Assembly (NCBI GenBank): GCA_965215755.1
Contig: OZ244119.1
Location: forward strand, 6,014,001-6,078,000
Direction: 5' to 3'
DNA from: Tectiglobus sp965215755
GTDB taxonomy: Bacteria > Pseudomonadota > Alphaproteobacteria > Rhizobiales > Hyphomicrobiaceae
Length of the DNA: 64,000 bases
Shown: one piece after another, positions 18,147-27,436 of the stretch
How the letters are laid out: every line of letters starts with the position of its first letter
Position numbering within the stretch: position 1 is the stretch's first letter
Notes under the pieces: model-generated
Seen by the model: only the letters and a program-made list of their open reading frames with translations
The model's database searches: none
What the model was told of the DNA's origin: nothing
Position numbers and translations under genes: made by a program

Positions 18147-19367
18147 TTAGCTCCTTGCATCCGGTTGGATCTTGGCATTCGGTTCGCGCGGCAATCCCAG
18201 CCCGCGTTCGCCAATAATGTTCCTTTGAATGTTTGAGGATCCGCCGCCGATTATCAGGCCGACGTCGTACATGTTGTCGATCTGCCAGGTTGTGGCAGGG
18301 TCGTCCTCAGCAGTCTCGCCTAAAGGCTCATAGTGCATACCGGCGGCGCCCAGGACATCGATCGCCAACGACGATAGGCGGTATCCGATCATCGTTCCGT
18401 TCAGTTTGACAATCATCCTCTTGACGCCGGAGTCATCACCCTTGGCCTGCTCGGTCAGCAATCGTAGGCCGTGGTACTTCGATGCCAATACCTCGCCCTG
18501 CAGTCGCAGCAGGCGATCGCGGTACTCCGGAATGTCTATGAACCGGCGGCCATCAACCTCTGTCGTCGACATCAGTTCGACCAGTCTGGCCAGGCGGTGC
18601 GTCAGCTTGCCGGGATCGCCAAGCAGGAGGCGTTCGTATTTCAGTGTCACGTTGGCAACGTGCCAACCCTCCCCTCGACCCAAGACAGTCTGATCTACTG
18701 GAACGCGCACGTCGGTAAAGAACGTTTCGTTGAACTCCGCGCGCTCTGTCATTGTAACCAGCGGGCGGACTTCGATACCCGGCGTATCCATCGACAAGAG
18801 CAGGTAGGACAAACCGCCGTGTTTTGATTCTTCCGGTTCCGTTCGGCACAGTAAAAACATCATATCCGCGTAATGGGCGGAACTCGTCCAAATCTTCTGC
18901 CCGTTTATGACAAAGTGGCCGTCCTCGATGCGTGCGCTGGTTTTGGCGGCTGCCAAGTCCGAACCAGATCCCGGCTCAGAGTAGCCTTGGCACCAGATAA
19001 TTTCCCCGCGAATTGTTGGCGCCACCCATTCTTGACATTGCTCAATCGTGCCAACCTCAAGGAGTGTCGGAACGAGCATCGAGATGCCTTGATTCATGAT
19101 GCCGGGAGAAATGCCAGCATCCGAAAACTCGCTTGAGATGATCGCGTGTTCGAGGACATCCAGAGGCAAGCCCGCTCCACCGTACTCCTTCGGGATGTTG
19201 CGGGCGAAATAGCCGTGTTCTAACAGTAGTCGTTGCCACTCCAGCGCCTTTTTGTCCGGCCTTTTCCTCCCACCGCCAGTTGCGGGCGACTTGTGGCCAT
19301 GCGCAGATATGAAACTGCGAACTTCCTTCTGCAGCGCTAAATACTGTGGGCCGTAGGTGAGATCCAT
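18147..19367 (-). CDS. Acyl-CoA dehydrogenase subunit (FadE/ChsE-like), 406 aa
   Basis: Acyl-CoA dehydrogenase with IPKEYGGAGLPLDVLEHAII, GYSEPGSGSDLAAAKTSA and KIWTSSAHYADMMFLL (flavin/substrate region about 125-180), and a C-terminal bundle ending IIGGGSSNIQRNIIGERGLGLPRE. Where many family members have the catalytic Glu in EGT this one has GGS, so any catalytic base must lie elsewhere or in the partner. Tight spacing to the 365-aa gene supports a heteromeric enzyme. The preceding thioesterase gene ends 55 bases upstream of its start, so all three are in one operon. Confidence 0.9.
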   Translation of the reverse strand: MDLTYGPQYLALQKEVRSFISAHGHKSPATGGGRKRPDKKALEWQRLLLEHGYFARNIPKEYGGAGLPLDVLEHAIISSEFSDAGISPGIMNQGISMLVPTLLEVGTIEQCQEWVAPTIRGEIIWCQGYSEPGSGSDLAAAKTSARIEDGHFVINGQKIWTSSAHYADMMFLLCRTEPEESKHGGLSYLLLSMDTPGIEVRPLVTMTERAEFNETFFTDVRVPVDQTVLGRGEGWHVANVTLKYERLLLGDPGKLTHRLARLVELMSTTEVDGRRFIDIPEYRDRLLRLQGEVLASKYHGLRLLTEQAKGDDSGVKRMIVKLNGTMIGYRLSSLAIDVLGAAGMHYEPLGETAEDDPATTWQIDNMYDVGLIIGGGSSNIQRNIIGERGLGLPREPNAKIQPDARS

Positions 19368-19421
19368 AGGGCTTTCCTCATAGCACTTTCGTTATAGTGA
19401 CGTTGCTCGGCCGAGCATGCG

Positions 19422-20276
19422 TCAGTTTTCAGGGACGATCCGATAAACGACTGTCCCGCGGGCGACGACGTCGGATTTGTCGAGTGCGCCAACCTCCACA
19501 TCGGTCCAAAAAAGTTCACCTTCGCGATGAATCACTTTTGCACGTGCCTCCAGATCTTCGGCTGGCGGCAAACCCAGGAACTGTGCCTGGATCGATGGTG
19601 TCACTGCCCTTTTCGCAGGCCTGCCGACAAGCGGAAAGCAGGCCATTGCGCCAGCCGTATCGAGGAGTGCCAGGATGGCCCCTTCATGTATGGTACCCTC
19701 TGCCGATTTGTTTCCTTCAGCCGACGGCATTGTAATTAAGCAATACCCGCCCTCTTGAAGGGCCATTTCCATACCTCGTGAGGCAATAAATGGATTTTTG
19801 CGAATGCGTTCAGCCATGGGTGCTTCGCCATGTCTGGCGAGATTGAGGCTGCCACGTGGTCGACTGACGACTTGATTGTCACCATGGCGGGCACGAACGA
19901 GCAGTAATGATTGCGCTATCTTACGTCCATCATCACTTTTAATTTCGACTGCGGAGAAACAGAGATCTCGCCCCTTCTGGGCCAAAGCTGCATCAGCCGA
20001 AAGAGTTTCCCCCGTCGCTGCGGCAAGATAGTTGATTTGAATATCAGCCGTATACCATGGCCCACTATCAACTCCGAGCGTGGTGTATGCTACTGCTTGT
20101 CCAGCCATGACGCTCAGCGATGCCGCAACACCACCATGCAGTATTCCGGTGGGATTGGCGTTCGCTTCGCGAAATGGCAGCCTCAGCTGGCAACGGCCAT
20201 CTGCAAATGCCACATCGTCAATGCCAAGCGCATTGCAATAGGGCGTGTTTACTATCCAGCCTTCTGCTGTTGCCAT
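19422..20276 (-). CDS. Double-hotdog acyl-CoA thioesterase
   Basis: 284 residues with two PaaI-like hotdog domains: domain 1 with NPTGILHGGVAASLSVMAGQ (about 41-60) and domain 2 with GTIHEGAILALLDTAGAM (about 194-211). Domain 1 has the classical HGG, domain 2 the variant HEG with the following LLDT, so one active-site pair per fused dimer is plausible. It is the first gene of the long minus-strand operon and is divergent from the aldolase operon, the two sharing the 260-base intergenic region with the operator-like palindrome at 20351-20371. Confidence 0.85.
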   Translation of the reverse strand: MATAEGWIVNTPYCNALGIDDVAFADGRCQLRLPFREANANPTGILHGGVAASLSVMAGQAVAYTTLGVDSGPWYTADIQINYLAAATGETLSADAALAQKGRDLCFSAVEIKSDDGRKIAQSLLLVRARHGDNQVVSRPRGSLNLARHGEAPMAERIRKNPFIASRGMEMALQEGGYCLITMPSAEGNKSAEGTIHEGAILALLDTAGAMACFPLVGRPAKRAVTPSIQAQFLGLPPAEDLEARAKVIHREGELFWTDVEVGALDKSDVVARGTVVYRIVPEN

Positions 20277-20350
20277 GCAATTCCTCGCAACGCCACCAAT
20301 CGATTAGGTTAGGGCTCGCCCTTGCCGCTGTCTTGACGATAACAGGCAAA

Positions 20351-20371
20351 AATTCTAACGTTCGTTCAAAT
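20351..20371. promoter_or_regulatory. Operator-like palindrome, site B (TetR-type)
   Basis: The core TTCTAACGTTCGTTCAAA is nearly the same as sites at 28292-28312 and 36332-36353. It lies in the divergent promoter region between the thioesterase operon (start 20276) and the aldolase operon (start 20536), where one site could control both. The TetR-family gene at 27537-28172 is the only obvious candidate regulator in the block. Confidence 0.65.
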
Positions 20372-20535
20372 TCACTATCCGAAGTTCTGCTTCGAACGTC
20401 AAGGGAGGGGCAGCATGGAATTTTCGTTGTTCATGTACTGTACGATCGGCCGCCCGGCTGAACTCCAATTGGTCGGAGTGGCGGAATCCACTTAGAGTCG
20501 GTCCGAATTGGGTAGGAATTATCAGGGAGGTTGCT

Positions 20536-21696
20536 TTGGCAATAGACTCGCTAAGAGAAAAGGTGGCTGTCACCGGCGTCGGTGAGACGCAGTACAGCCG
20601 CGGTTCCGGTAAAAGCGTTGCAGCCCTGCAGCTAGAGGCTTCGCTCAAGGCGATCGAGGATGCGGGGCTGTCGCCAAAAGATATTGATGGCATAATCCCC
20701 TACGGAAATTCGCCTGTGGTCGCGGAAGATTTCGTTACGAATTTTGGCATCGAAGACCTACGCTTTTCGGCGACGACACCGCTTGGAGGGGCAAGCTGTG
20801 TGGCCGCGTTGCAGTGTGCACTGCTCGCGATCAGCGCCGGCTTGTGCAACCACGTTCTGCTTCCCATCGGGCGCAATGGAGCATCCGGCGGCAGGATCGG
20901 CTCGCGCGTGCAACAGATGCCGCAGTTCAAAGTTATCGGCGAGTTTGAAATGCCGCTGGGCGCTATCGCACCTGCTCAACTCTACGCTCCAATGGCGCGG
21001 CGCCACATGGAGCAATACGGCACCACCAGCAAGCAGCTCGGCGAGATCGCCGTATCGACGCGGCACAACGCAATCCTCAACGGCAACGCGATGATGACCA
21101 AGCCGATGACAATCGAGGATCATCAGGCGTCCCGTATGATCTCGGACCCGCTGCGCCTGTTCGACTGCAGCTTGGAAAGCGATGGCGGCGCCGCCGTTGT
21201 GGCCAGCGCAGCGGAAAGAGTCAAAGATATGAAGGCGCCGCCGGTTTATCTCATGGGCGTCGCCGAAGGTCATCCAGATTCACCCAGTGTCATCACTCAA
21301 CGCCCGGACATGACCCGGCTCGGCATCGCAAAGGCGGCACCGAAGGCGTTCAAGATGGCTGGCGTCACACCTGAAGATATTGACGTTGCCGAAGTCTACG
21401 ATTGCTTCACTTACATCGTGCTGTGCCAGCTTGAAGATATTGGCTTCTGCAAGAAGGGCGAGGGTGGTGCGTTTGTCGAAAGCGGAGCCATCAGGCTGGA
21501 CGGCAAGTTGCCGATCAATACACACGGGGGTCTGCTGTCACAGGCTCATATGGTTGGAATGAACCACGTGGTTGAACTGGTGCGCCAGCTCCGTGGAACG
21601 GCGGGCAACGCTCAAGTGGAAGATGCAAAACTGGGATTGGTCACCGGCTATGGTGATCTCGGCGATGGATCTATCGCCATTATGCGAGGGGCCTGA
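20536..21696 (+). CDS. Thiolase-fold lipid-transfer protein / Ltp2-like aldolase
   Basis: A 386-residue thiolase-superfamily protein of the SCP-x/Ltp class. It has VAVTGVGETQYSRGSG, PLGGASCVAALQCALLAI where thiolases have the nucleophilic Cys loop, FDCSLESDGGAAVV, AEVYDCFTYI (a Tyr is catalytic in Ltp2) and NTHGGLLSQAHMVG. Known biology: Ltp2 with a DUF35 partner cleaves the beta-hydroxyacyl-CoA side chain of steroids by retro-aldol reaction. The next gene here is a DUF35 protein only 4 bases away, strongly supporting that role. The ribosome-binding site is CAGGGAGG. The gene opens the plus-strand operon behind operator site B. Confidence 0.88.
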   Translation: MAIDSLREKVAVTGVGETQYSRGSGKSVAALQLEASLKAIEDAGLSPKDIDGIIPYGNSPVVAEDFVTNFGIEDLRFSATTPLGGASCVAALQCALLAISAGLCNHVLLPIGRNGASGGRIGSRVQQMPQFKVIGEFEMPLGAIAPAQLYAPMARRHMEQYGTTSKQLGEIAVSTRHNAILNGNAMMTKPMTIEDHQASRMISDPLRLFDCSLESDGGAAVVASAAERVKDMKAPPVYLMGVAEGHPDSPSVITQRPDMTRLGIAKAAPKAFKMAGVTPEDIDVAEVYDCFTYIVLCQLEDIGFCKKGEGGAFVESGAIRLDGKLPINTHGGLLSQAHMVGMNHVVELVRQLRGTAGNAQVEDAKLGLVTGYGDLGDGSIAIMRGA

Positions 21697-21700
21697 TGGT

Positions 21701-22126
21701 ATGGACCAAAATGGATACGCGAAGCTTGTTCCTGACCCAACGCCGGAAACGGCGCCTTACTGGGATGGCCTGAACGAGCAAAAGCTGTTGCTTCAAAAGT
21801 GCGCAAACTGCGGCAAGATCCGCCACTATCCCCGGCCGGTCTGCGACAGCTGCCATTCGATGGATATCGAATGGGTTGAGGCCAAAGGCACCGGCAAGAT
21901 TTACAGCTGGACAGTAACGCATCACGCATTTCATCCCGGCTACAAGGCAGACCTGCCCTACATTTTGGTAACCGTAGAGCTCGATGAAGGCGTACGGCTC
22001 CAGGCCCCCCTTGATGCCGACCCGGATACGCCATTGAGCGTCGATATTCCGGTTGCCGTCGGTTTCAATCGGGCAACATCAGAACTCACTTTGCCGTTCT
22101 TCACCTTGGTCAAGTCGGCAAGTTGA
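21701..22126 (+). CDS. DUF35 / OB-fold zinc-ribbon partner of the aldolase (ChsH2 C-terminal-like)
   Basis: The start is the ATG at 21701 (MDQNGYAKLVP), 4 bases after the aldolase stop. The 141-residue protein has a rubredoxin-like zinc ribbon, CANCGKIRHYPRPVCDSC (about 34-51), followed by an OB-fold (GTGKIYSWTVTHHAFHPGY, DLPYILVTVELDEGVRLQAP). DUF35 proteins bind and stabilise thiolase-fold partners such as Ltp2. In Actinobacteria this domain is fused to a MaoC domain in ChsH2; here the MaoC-like hydratase is a separate downstream gene. Confidence 0.9.
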   Translation: MDQNGYAKLVPDPTPETAPYWDGLNEQKLLLQKCANCGKIRHYPRPVCDSCHSMDIEWVEAKGTGKIYSWTVTHHAFHPGYKADLPYILVTVELDEGVRLQAPLDADPDTPLSVDIPVAVGFNRATSELTLPFFTLVKSAS

Positions 22127-22144
22127 CGATTTGGAGAGAGGCCA

Positions 22145-23011
22145 ATGTCCGAATCAATAGACATCGATGCGCTACGCACGCATATCGGAACAAAGATCGT
22201 CGAGGAGGATCTGGCGACCCAGTCTCTGCTACGGGGGCTGGTCGTGACCTTCGATCGAGAAGATCGCGTGCCTGATATTGGTGAGCCGATCGAGCCGGGC
22301 TGGCATTTGACCTATTTTCATGCGGCAGCTCGAAAGTCGACGCTGGGCGATGACGGATTGCCGACGACGGGCGGCGTGATACCGGAAATGCCGTTCCCGC
22401 GCCGGATGTATGCCGGAACGAGCTTTACGTTCGAAAGCCCGATACTTGTCGGCGACACACTCAAGCGCGAGACCGAACTGAGCGACATTTCTCTGCGCGA
22501 AGGCAGCACGGGAACACTTATATTTGTCACGCAGACCCGCCGGATTTCCACTCCGCGCGGATTGGCGGCGATTGAAGAGAGCTATACTGTTTTCCGTGAA
22601 GCCGTGAAGTCGGGCGAGAAAAGCGGGGTGCCGAAACGCAATTCACCACCTGACGATCTGCCCTGGAATCGGACGATTACAGCGGACCCGGTCTCCTTGT
22701 TCCGCTATTCCGCGCTGACGTTCAATCCGCATCGCATTCACTACGACCGGACATATGCGATGGAAGTCGAAGGCTACCCCGGGCTCGTCATCCACGGTCC
22801 ATATTCTCAGCAATGCATGATCGACCTCATCCGGGACAGCAATCCGGGTAAGTCGATCAAGACCTTCAAGCAGCGCGCACGCGCTCCGCTGTTTGACACT
22901 GCGCCGTTCGGCGTCGTGGGACGTCCCGCGCAGGATGGTGACGGTGCCGAAGTTTGGGCGGTGACGCCCGAGGGGACGATCGCCATGCAGGCGACCGTCG
23001 AGTTTGCTTGA
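22145..23011 (+). CDS. MaoC/HTD2-like acyl-CoA hydratase, 288 aa
   Basis: A two-domain hotdog hydratase. The N-terminal half resembles the FAS1/mesaconyl-C4-CoA hydratase N-domain (EPGWHLTYFHAA, PRRMYAGTSFTFESPILVGD). The C-terminal half has the active-site pattern FRYSALTFNPHRIHYDRTYA, containing the Asn-x-His and His-x-Asp residues of (R)-specific hydratases. The ribosome-binding site GGAGAG is well placed. It should hydrate the enoyl-CoA made by the dehydrogenase pair, giving the 3-hydroxyacyl-CoA that the upstream aldolase splits. Its place in the operon, 19 bases after DUF35, fits this order. Confidence 0.87.
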   Translation: MSESIDIDALRTHIGTKIVEEDLATQSLLRGLVVTFDREDRVPDIGEPIEPGWHLTYFHAAARKSTLGDDGLPTTGGVIPEMPFPRRMYAGTSFTFESPILVGDTLKRETELSDISLREGSTGTLIFVTQTRRISTPRGLAAIEESYTVFREAVKSGEKSGVPKRNSPPDDLPWNRTITADPVSLFRYSALTFNPHRIHYDRTYAMEVEGYPGLVIHGPYSQQCMIDLIRDSNPGKSIKTFKQRARAPLFDTAPFGVVGRPAQDGDGAEVWAVTPEGTIAMQATVEFA

Positions 23012-23189
23012 GCCGGCAGTGCTTCGCGATGCGATGGACCGGACCACGGTGTTGAGGTCTCAGTCGAGGCGTCGAAGTCGCATGAGTAAATGACCAGTGT
23101 CCTGTGCCCCTGTCGGCTGCTGCGCGAGTTCACAGGCGCTAACGGCGAGAGCGGAATACGGATCCAACGAGAATGGGGAATACTTGGAG

Positions 23190-24839
23190 ATGCTTGACGA
23201 TCATGTGCACGGGACTGAAAAGTCCTCTGATCATGGGCAGGAAAAACTGGATTATGACGCCATCATAATCGGTGCGGGGATTTCCGGACTTTATCAACTT
23301 CATACCCTGCGTGAACTCGGGTTGAGGGTTCGTGTTTTTGAGACCGGGACAGGCGTCGGAGGGACCTGGTACTGGAACAGATACCCTGGAGCCCGCTTCG
23401 ATTCGGAGAGCTATTCGTACGCATTTTCGTTCTCGCAGGAACTTCTCGATGAATGGGATTGGAGCGAGCATTTTGCACCCCAGCCCGAGACCGAGCGCTA
23501 CTTGAATTACGTAGCCGACAAGTTCGATCTGCGACGAGACATCCAGTTCTCGGCGAAGGTTGCGGCCGCGCAATATGACGAAAATGCTCGCTGCTGGAGC
23601 GTTACTCTTGAAGATGGCAGTGCCTACTGGACGCGGTACCTTATTACCGCTGTCGGCCCGCTGTCTGCACCGACGTTGCCCCGCGTCGAGGGAATCGATG
23701 ATTTCAAGGGACAATCGTTTCATACCGGCTTGTGGCCGAAGGAGGCTGTTGATTTCGAAGGCAAACGTGTCGCTGTCATTGGTACGGGGGCTACCGGCGT
23801 TCAGGTAATCCAGGAGGTCGCGAAGACAGCGGGGCATCTGACTGTATTTCAGCGCCGGCCGAATTGGTGCAAGCCGCTTCTCAACAGCAAGATTTCAGCC
23901 GATGAGATGAAGACCATTCGGGCCGGCTATCCGGAGATGTTCAAGAAATGCAGGGACTCCGCTGCCTGTTTTATTCACACCATTGACCGGCGCAGCACGT
24001 TCGACCTCAGTGAAGAAGAACGCAACGCGTTTTGGGAGAACCAATATGCCACGCCGGGATTTGGTATGTGGCAGGGCAATTTCCGAGACATGTTGACTGA
24101 TCGTGCCGCCAACAAGCTCGTTTCAGATTTTGTGGCAGACAAGATCAGGCAACGCGTCAATGATCCCGAAGTCGCCAAGCTGCTCATTCCGACAGATCAT
24201 GGATTTGGGACGCGTCGCGTCCCACAGGAGACGCATTATTACGAGGTCTACAATCAGCCCAATGTTCGGTTGGTCAGCATTCTCGAGACGCCGATCGAAC
24301 GGATTACCGAGACCGGCGTTAAGACGAGCGAAGAATCTTTAGAGTTCGATATAATCATCTATGCAACCGGCTTCGATGCGATAACGGGCAGCCTGGACCG
24401 GATCGATATCCGCGGTGCCGGCGGAAGCAGCTTGAAGGAAAAATGGAGTGGCGGTCCTGAGACGTTCGTTGGCGTAATGGTCGATCAATTCCCGAATATG
24501 TTCATGGTCATCGGGCCTCATTGTGCGCTGGGGAACATTCCAAGGACAATTGAATACAACGTCGAGTGGGTGCGGGACCTGATCGGTTACATGACCGACA
24601 ATGAGTTCACATTTGCCGAGGTCTCGGCCAAAGGCGTTTCTGATTGGATGGACTATGTCAGGCTGAAGAGCGAAGGTTTGCTGACAAACGAAGTTGACTC
24701 ATGGATGACAGGCGTCAATCAGAACGTCGAGGGCAAACAGACACGTATCCTGGCCCGCTACAGCGGCACGGCCCCCGATTATCGGGTCTGGTGCGATGAT
24801 GTTGCGTCCAAGGGGTATCCAGACGTCACATTCAGCTGA
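23190..24839 (+). CDS. Type I Baeyer-Villiger monooxygenase
   Basis: Start set at ATG 23190 (MLDDHVHGTEK), about 549 aa, with GGGGA about 10 bases upstream; the frame is open earlier. The FAD motif IIIGAGISGLYQLHTL comes first, then the BVMO fingerprint F-x-G-x3-H-x3-W-P as FKGQSFHTGLWP, then the NADPH motif VAVIGTGATGVQVIQE and VFQRRPNWCKP, and the late IIIYATGFDAITG. The layout matches cyclohexanone/cyclopentanone monooxygenases. It inserts oxygen next to a ketone to make a lactone or ester. As last gene of the aldolase operon it probably opens a ring or removes a side chain after ketone formation. Confidence 0.93.
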   Translation: MLDDHVHGTEKSSDHGQEKLDYDAIIIGAGISGLYQLHTLRELGLRVRVFETGTGVGGTWYWNRYPGARFDSESYSYAFSFSQELLDEWDWSEHFAPQPETERYLNYVADKFDLRRDIQFSAKVAAAQYDENARCWSVTLEDGSAYWTRYLITAVGPLSAPTLPRVEGIDDFKGQSFHTGLWPKEAVDFEGKRVAVIGTGATGVQVIQEVAKTAGHLTVFQRRPNWCKPLLNSKISADEMKTIRAGYPEMFKKCRDSAACFIHTIDRRSTFDLSEEERNAFWENQYATPGFGMWQGNFRDMLTDRAANKLVSDFVADKIRQRVNDPEVAKLLIPTDHGFGTRRVPQETHYYEVYNQPNVRLVSILETPIERITETGVKTSEESLEFDIIIYATGFDAITGSLDRIDIRGAGGSSLKEKWSGGPETFVGVMVDQFPNMFMVIGPHCALGNIPRTIEYNVEWVRDLIGYMTDNEFTFAEVSAKGVSDWMDYVRLKSEGLLTNEVDSWMTGVNQNVEGKQTRILARYSGTAPDYRVWCDDVASKGYPDVTFS

Positions 24840-24967
24840 TGGGGTGCCCCTCGCAGTTGGCGGGCTGTCGGCTATTATGTGGCCGCCTGCCGGGCGGTGC
24901 GACTGGCTCACAGAGCGCACCACTTGAAGCCCTGGCCAGCGGGTGACCGAGTTTGAGACTGATCAAC

Positions 24968-26194
24968 TCACGTTGGGAAACGAACGGGAATGCTGCGCGG
25001 GCCTCGAACCTGACCACCCGCCCATCTGACCGCGTCCGGGTCTGACAATTCGAACTCCGGAATGCGGCTAAACCAGACACGAAGTGCCACGTCCATTTCC
25101 ATTCTGGCGAGGTTCGATCCGGCGCAGCGATGAATTCCGACACCAAAGGCAATGTGCCGGTTGCGCTGGCGATCGAGCACGACCTCGTTTGCGCGCTCGA
25201 AGACTTCGGGATCGTGATTGCCCGCCGGAAAATTGAGAATCAGTTTGTCGCGCGGCTGCATCTCTGAGTTCCCGACCGATACAGGCTCCAAAACGCGCCG
25301 TGCCATCATAACCGGTGCATAGTAGCGAAGCAGTTCTTCGATCGCTGTTGGAAACAGATCCGGCTCAGTAGTCATACGCCGCCTATCGCCCTGATTGCCG
25401 GCAAAGTGCCACAGCGAAGAGCCGATTGAACTCCACGTCGTGTCAATACCCGCAACAAGCAGAAGATTGCACATGCCTATGATGGTATGATCATTGACAG
25501 GTTCACCGTTGACTTCGGCTGCAATCAATTGAGACACCAGATCATCGCGAGGTTCGGCGCGCCGAGCGGCAACGAGTTTGCCAAAAAAGTCACGGATGAT
25601 ATCGCGGTAGCGTATCCGCATCTCAGGGTTCGTCTGCCCGAATTCCAGCAAACCACGGGTCCATTCGGTGAAATCGTCTCCGCGGTCGGGATCAATGCCG
25701 ATAATGCGAGCAATTACTCGGGGCGGAATTTGTTGAGCATATTCTTCTGCTGCATCGCAGGCGCCGCGAGCAATGAATTTGTCGATAAGCTGGTGGCATA
25801 ACTCTTCAGCGAATTTGCGATGTCCCTCCACGGCCGCCGGCGTAAAGTAGGGCAAGATGAGCTGTTTGAATGGTTTGTGTTCTGGCGGGTCAGACGTAAT
25901 GGGAGGATTCTCGCTGCCGTAGGCTTTTACTTCCTCAATGAGTTGATCACGAAGTTCGGGCGGCGGCGGCACAACCGTTGGCGCACGTGACGAAAGAGCG
26001 GGCACTTGCCTGACGAGATTCTGCAGGTCGGCATAGCGCGTTGCCATCCATGACCCGCCCCACCGTTCAGATCGGACGAGGCCGCCGCTATCGCGCATTT
26101 CCTTCCAAATCCGATATGGATCGCTTGCGTAATCGGGATCCATCACATCGTAGTCGGTTGTCCAATCCTTGACCGGACATTCGTTATCTTTCAC
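24968..26194 (-). CDS. Cytochrome P450, ferredoxin-linked
   Basis: A 408-residue soluble P450 with I-helix motif LLVAGIDTTWSS, ExxR motif ELLR, and heme loop FGVGIHRCAGSNLARME. The ferredoxin gene 105 bases upstream on the same strand is its likely electron donor. The A-G-x-D-T-T form of the I-helix and R-C-A-G in the heme loop occur in terpene and sterol hydroxylases, though this does not fix the substrate. The pair is divergent from no gene but is convergent with the BVMO gene (130-base gap). Confidence 0.92.
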   Translation of the reverse strand: MKDNECPVKDWTTDYDVMDPDYASDPYRIWKEMRDSGGLVRSERWGGSWMATRYADLQNLVRQVPALSSRAPTVVPPPPELRDQLIEEVKAYGSENPPITSDPPEHKPFKQLILPYFTPAAVEGHRKFAEELCHQLIDKFIARGACDAAEEYAQQIPPRVIARIIGIDPDRGDDFTEWTRGLLEFGQTNPEMRIRYRDIIRDFFGKLVAARRAEPRDDLVSQLIAAEVNGEPVNDHTIIGMCNLLLVAGIDTTWSSIGSSLWHFAGNQGDRRRMTTEPDLFPTAIEELLRYYAPVMMARRVLEPVSVGNSEMQPRDKLILNFPAGNHDPEVFERANEVVLDRQRNRHIAFGVGIHRCAGSNLARMEMDVALRVWFSRIPEFELSDPDAVRWAGGQVRGPRSIPVRFPT

Positions 26195-26298
26195 GGACTT
26201 GCCTCCCTCTCCATATGGAGCAGTGAGTTTGAGACTTCAGATGCCACCAGCAAGTACGGCGCTGCCGAACACGCCAGTGCTTCCCAAACTCCTGACCT

Positions 26299-26511
26299 TT
26301 ATTCTTTGACAATTTTGATCGCAAACTCGGGACAATTGTCGATAGCCAGTTCAACGGCTTCACGGTCTTTCGGAGCAACTAGACCGCCGTTGGCGGCACT
26401 TGCATTGCCAAATTCGTCAAGGTCAAATAGGTGCGGGGCGACCGCCTTGCACCTGTTGTGACCCTGACACAATTCCGGAACCACCCGCACTTTCAATGGT
26501 TTCTCTGGCAT
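26299..26511 (-). CDS. [3Fe-4S]-type ferredoxin for P450
   Basis: 70 residues. The cluster motif is C-x2-H-x2-C (CQGHNRC, about 15-21) with a final Cys-Pro (NCPEFAI). The His in place of the second Cys is typical of small actinobacterial and alphaproteobacterial P450 redox partners with 3Fe-4S or unusual 4Fe-4S clusters. It transfers electrons from a ferredoxin reductase, not encoded here, to the adjacent P450 and perhaps also to the second P450 and the Rieske oxygenase. Confidence 0.92.
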   Translation of the reverse strand: MPEKPLKVRVVPELCQGHNRCKAVAPHLFDLDEFGNASAANGGLVAPKDREAVELAIDNCPEFAIKIVKE

Positions 26512-26618
26512 TGCCTTGTAACCTTCTACCTAGTGATGTGCGGCTGGCGGTGCCGCCGATTGCCGGGGAACGATCCGGCCCGAGCAATCAATACATCCGG
26601 CTCGCATGGGACTAGCCG

Positions 26619-27413
26619 CTATTTGAGATACTTCCGAAACTCCGGCGGGCGCTTCTCGTTTAACGCGTTGACGCCTTCTTTGGACTCTGCGGTGTCGTAA
26701 TACAGACGAAGAGCCTGCATCCCCAGACTGCCAATTCCGCGGATATTCTCCGTGTCTGCGTTGAACGAACGCTTGGCGATGGCAATCGCCGTCGGACTTC
26801 GCTGAACGAGTTCTGCGCACCAGTTAGTTACTTCTTCATCCAGTTGATCATCCGGCACGACAGCATTTACCAGCCCCATATCGAGCGCCTGTTGCGCTGA
26901 ATACCGGCGGCACATATACCAAATCTCTCGAGCTTTCTTCTCGCCAACGACGCGCGCGAGGTAAGCCGTCCCAAACCCAGGATCTACAGATCCCATCTTT
27001 GGACCCACTTGCCCGAAAATGGCGTTGTCGGATGCGATGGTCATGTCGCAGAGTGTGGCCAGGACGTTGCCGCCACCAATGGCATAGCCGCGCACTTTGG
27101 CAATCACTGGTTTTGGCACGTCGCGGATGACCGAATGCAGTTCCTCGACCGGCATACCGACCGTGCCGCGGGTATCCTGACTTCCGTATTGACCGTCGTG
27201 GTCTTTCTGATCCCCTCCGGTGCAAAACGCCTTGCCGCCGCTGCCTGTAAGGACAATCGCTCCAATCGCGCCGTTCCAGCCGGACTTCAAGAATCCATCG
27301 ATCAACTCGATGCATGTCTTCGGCCGGAAAGCATTGTAGACCTCCGGGCGATTGATCGTGATCGTCGCCACGCCATCAGATTCTTCGTAGAGAATGTCTT
27401 CGTAGTTTGCCAC
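26619..27413 (-). CDS. badI: 2-ketocyclohexanecarboxyl-CoA hydrolase (BadI-like, crotonase fold)
   Basis: 264 residues. The sequence follows BadI/MenB: LYEESDGVATITINRPE, FCTGGDQKDHDGQYGS, RGTVGMPVEELHSVIRDVPK, GYAIGGGNVLATLCDMTIAS, IFGQVGPKMGSVDPGFGT and KKAREIWYMCRRY. The GTVGMPVEELH stretch is closer to BadI than to MenB as I remember them. BadI opens the six-membered ring of 2-ketocyclohexanecarboxyl-CoA to pimelyl-CoA by a reverse Dieckmann reaction. A BadH-like dehydrogenase on the other side of the TetR gene would produce that substrate. The start has a perfect inverted repeat 23 bases upstream. Confidence 0.88.
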   Translation of the reverse strand: MANYEDILYEESDGVATITINRPEVYNAFRPKTCIELIDGFLKSGWNGAIGAIVLTGSGGKAFCTGGDQKDHDGQYGSQDTRGTVGMPVEELHSVIRDVPKPVIAKVRGYAIGGGNVLATLCDMTIASDNAIFGQVGPKMGSVDPGFGTAYLARVVGEKKAREIWYMCRRYSAQQALDMGLVNAVVPDDQLDEEVTNWCAELVQRSPTAIAIAKRSFNADTENIRGIGSLGMQALRLYYDTAESKEGVNALNEKRPPEFRKYLK

Positions 27414-27436
27414 AGCACCGCTCCGCGTCCGCCCAA

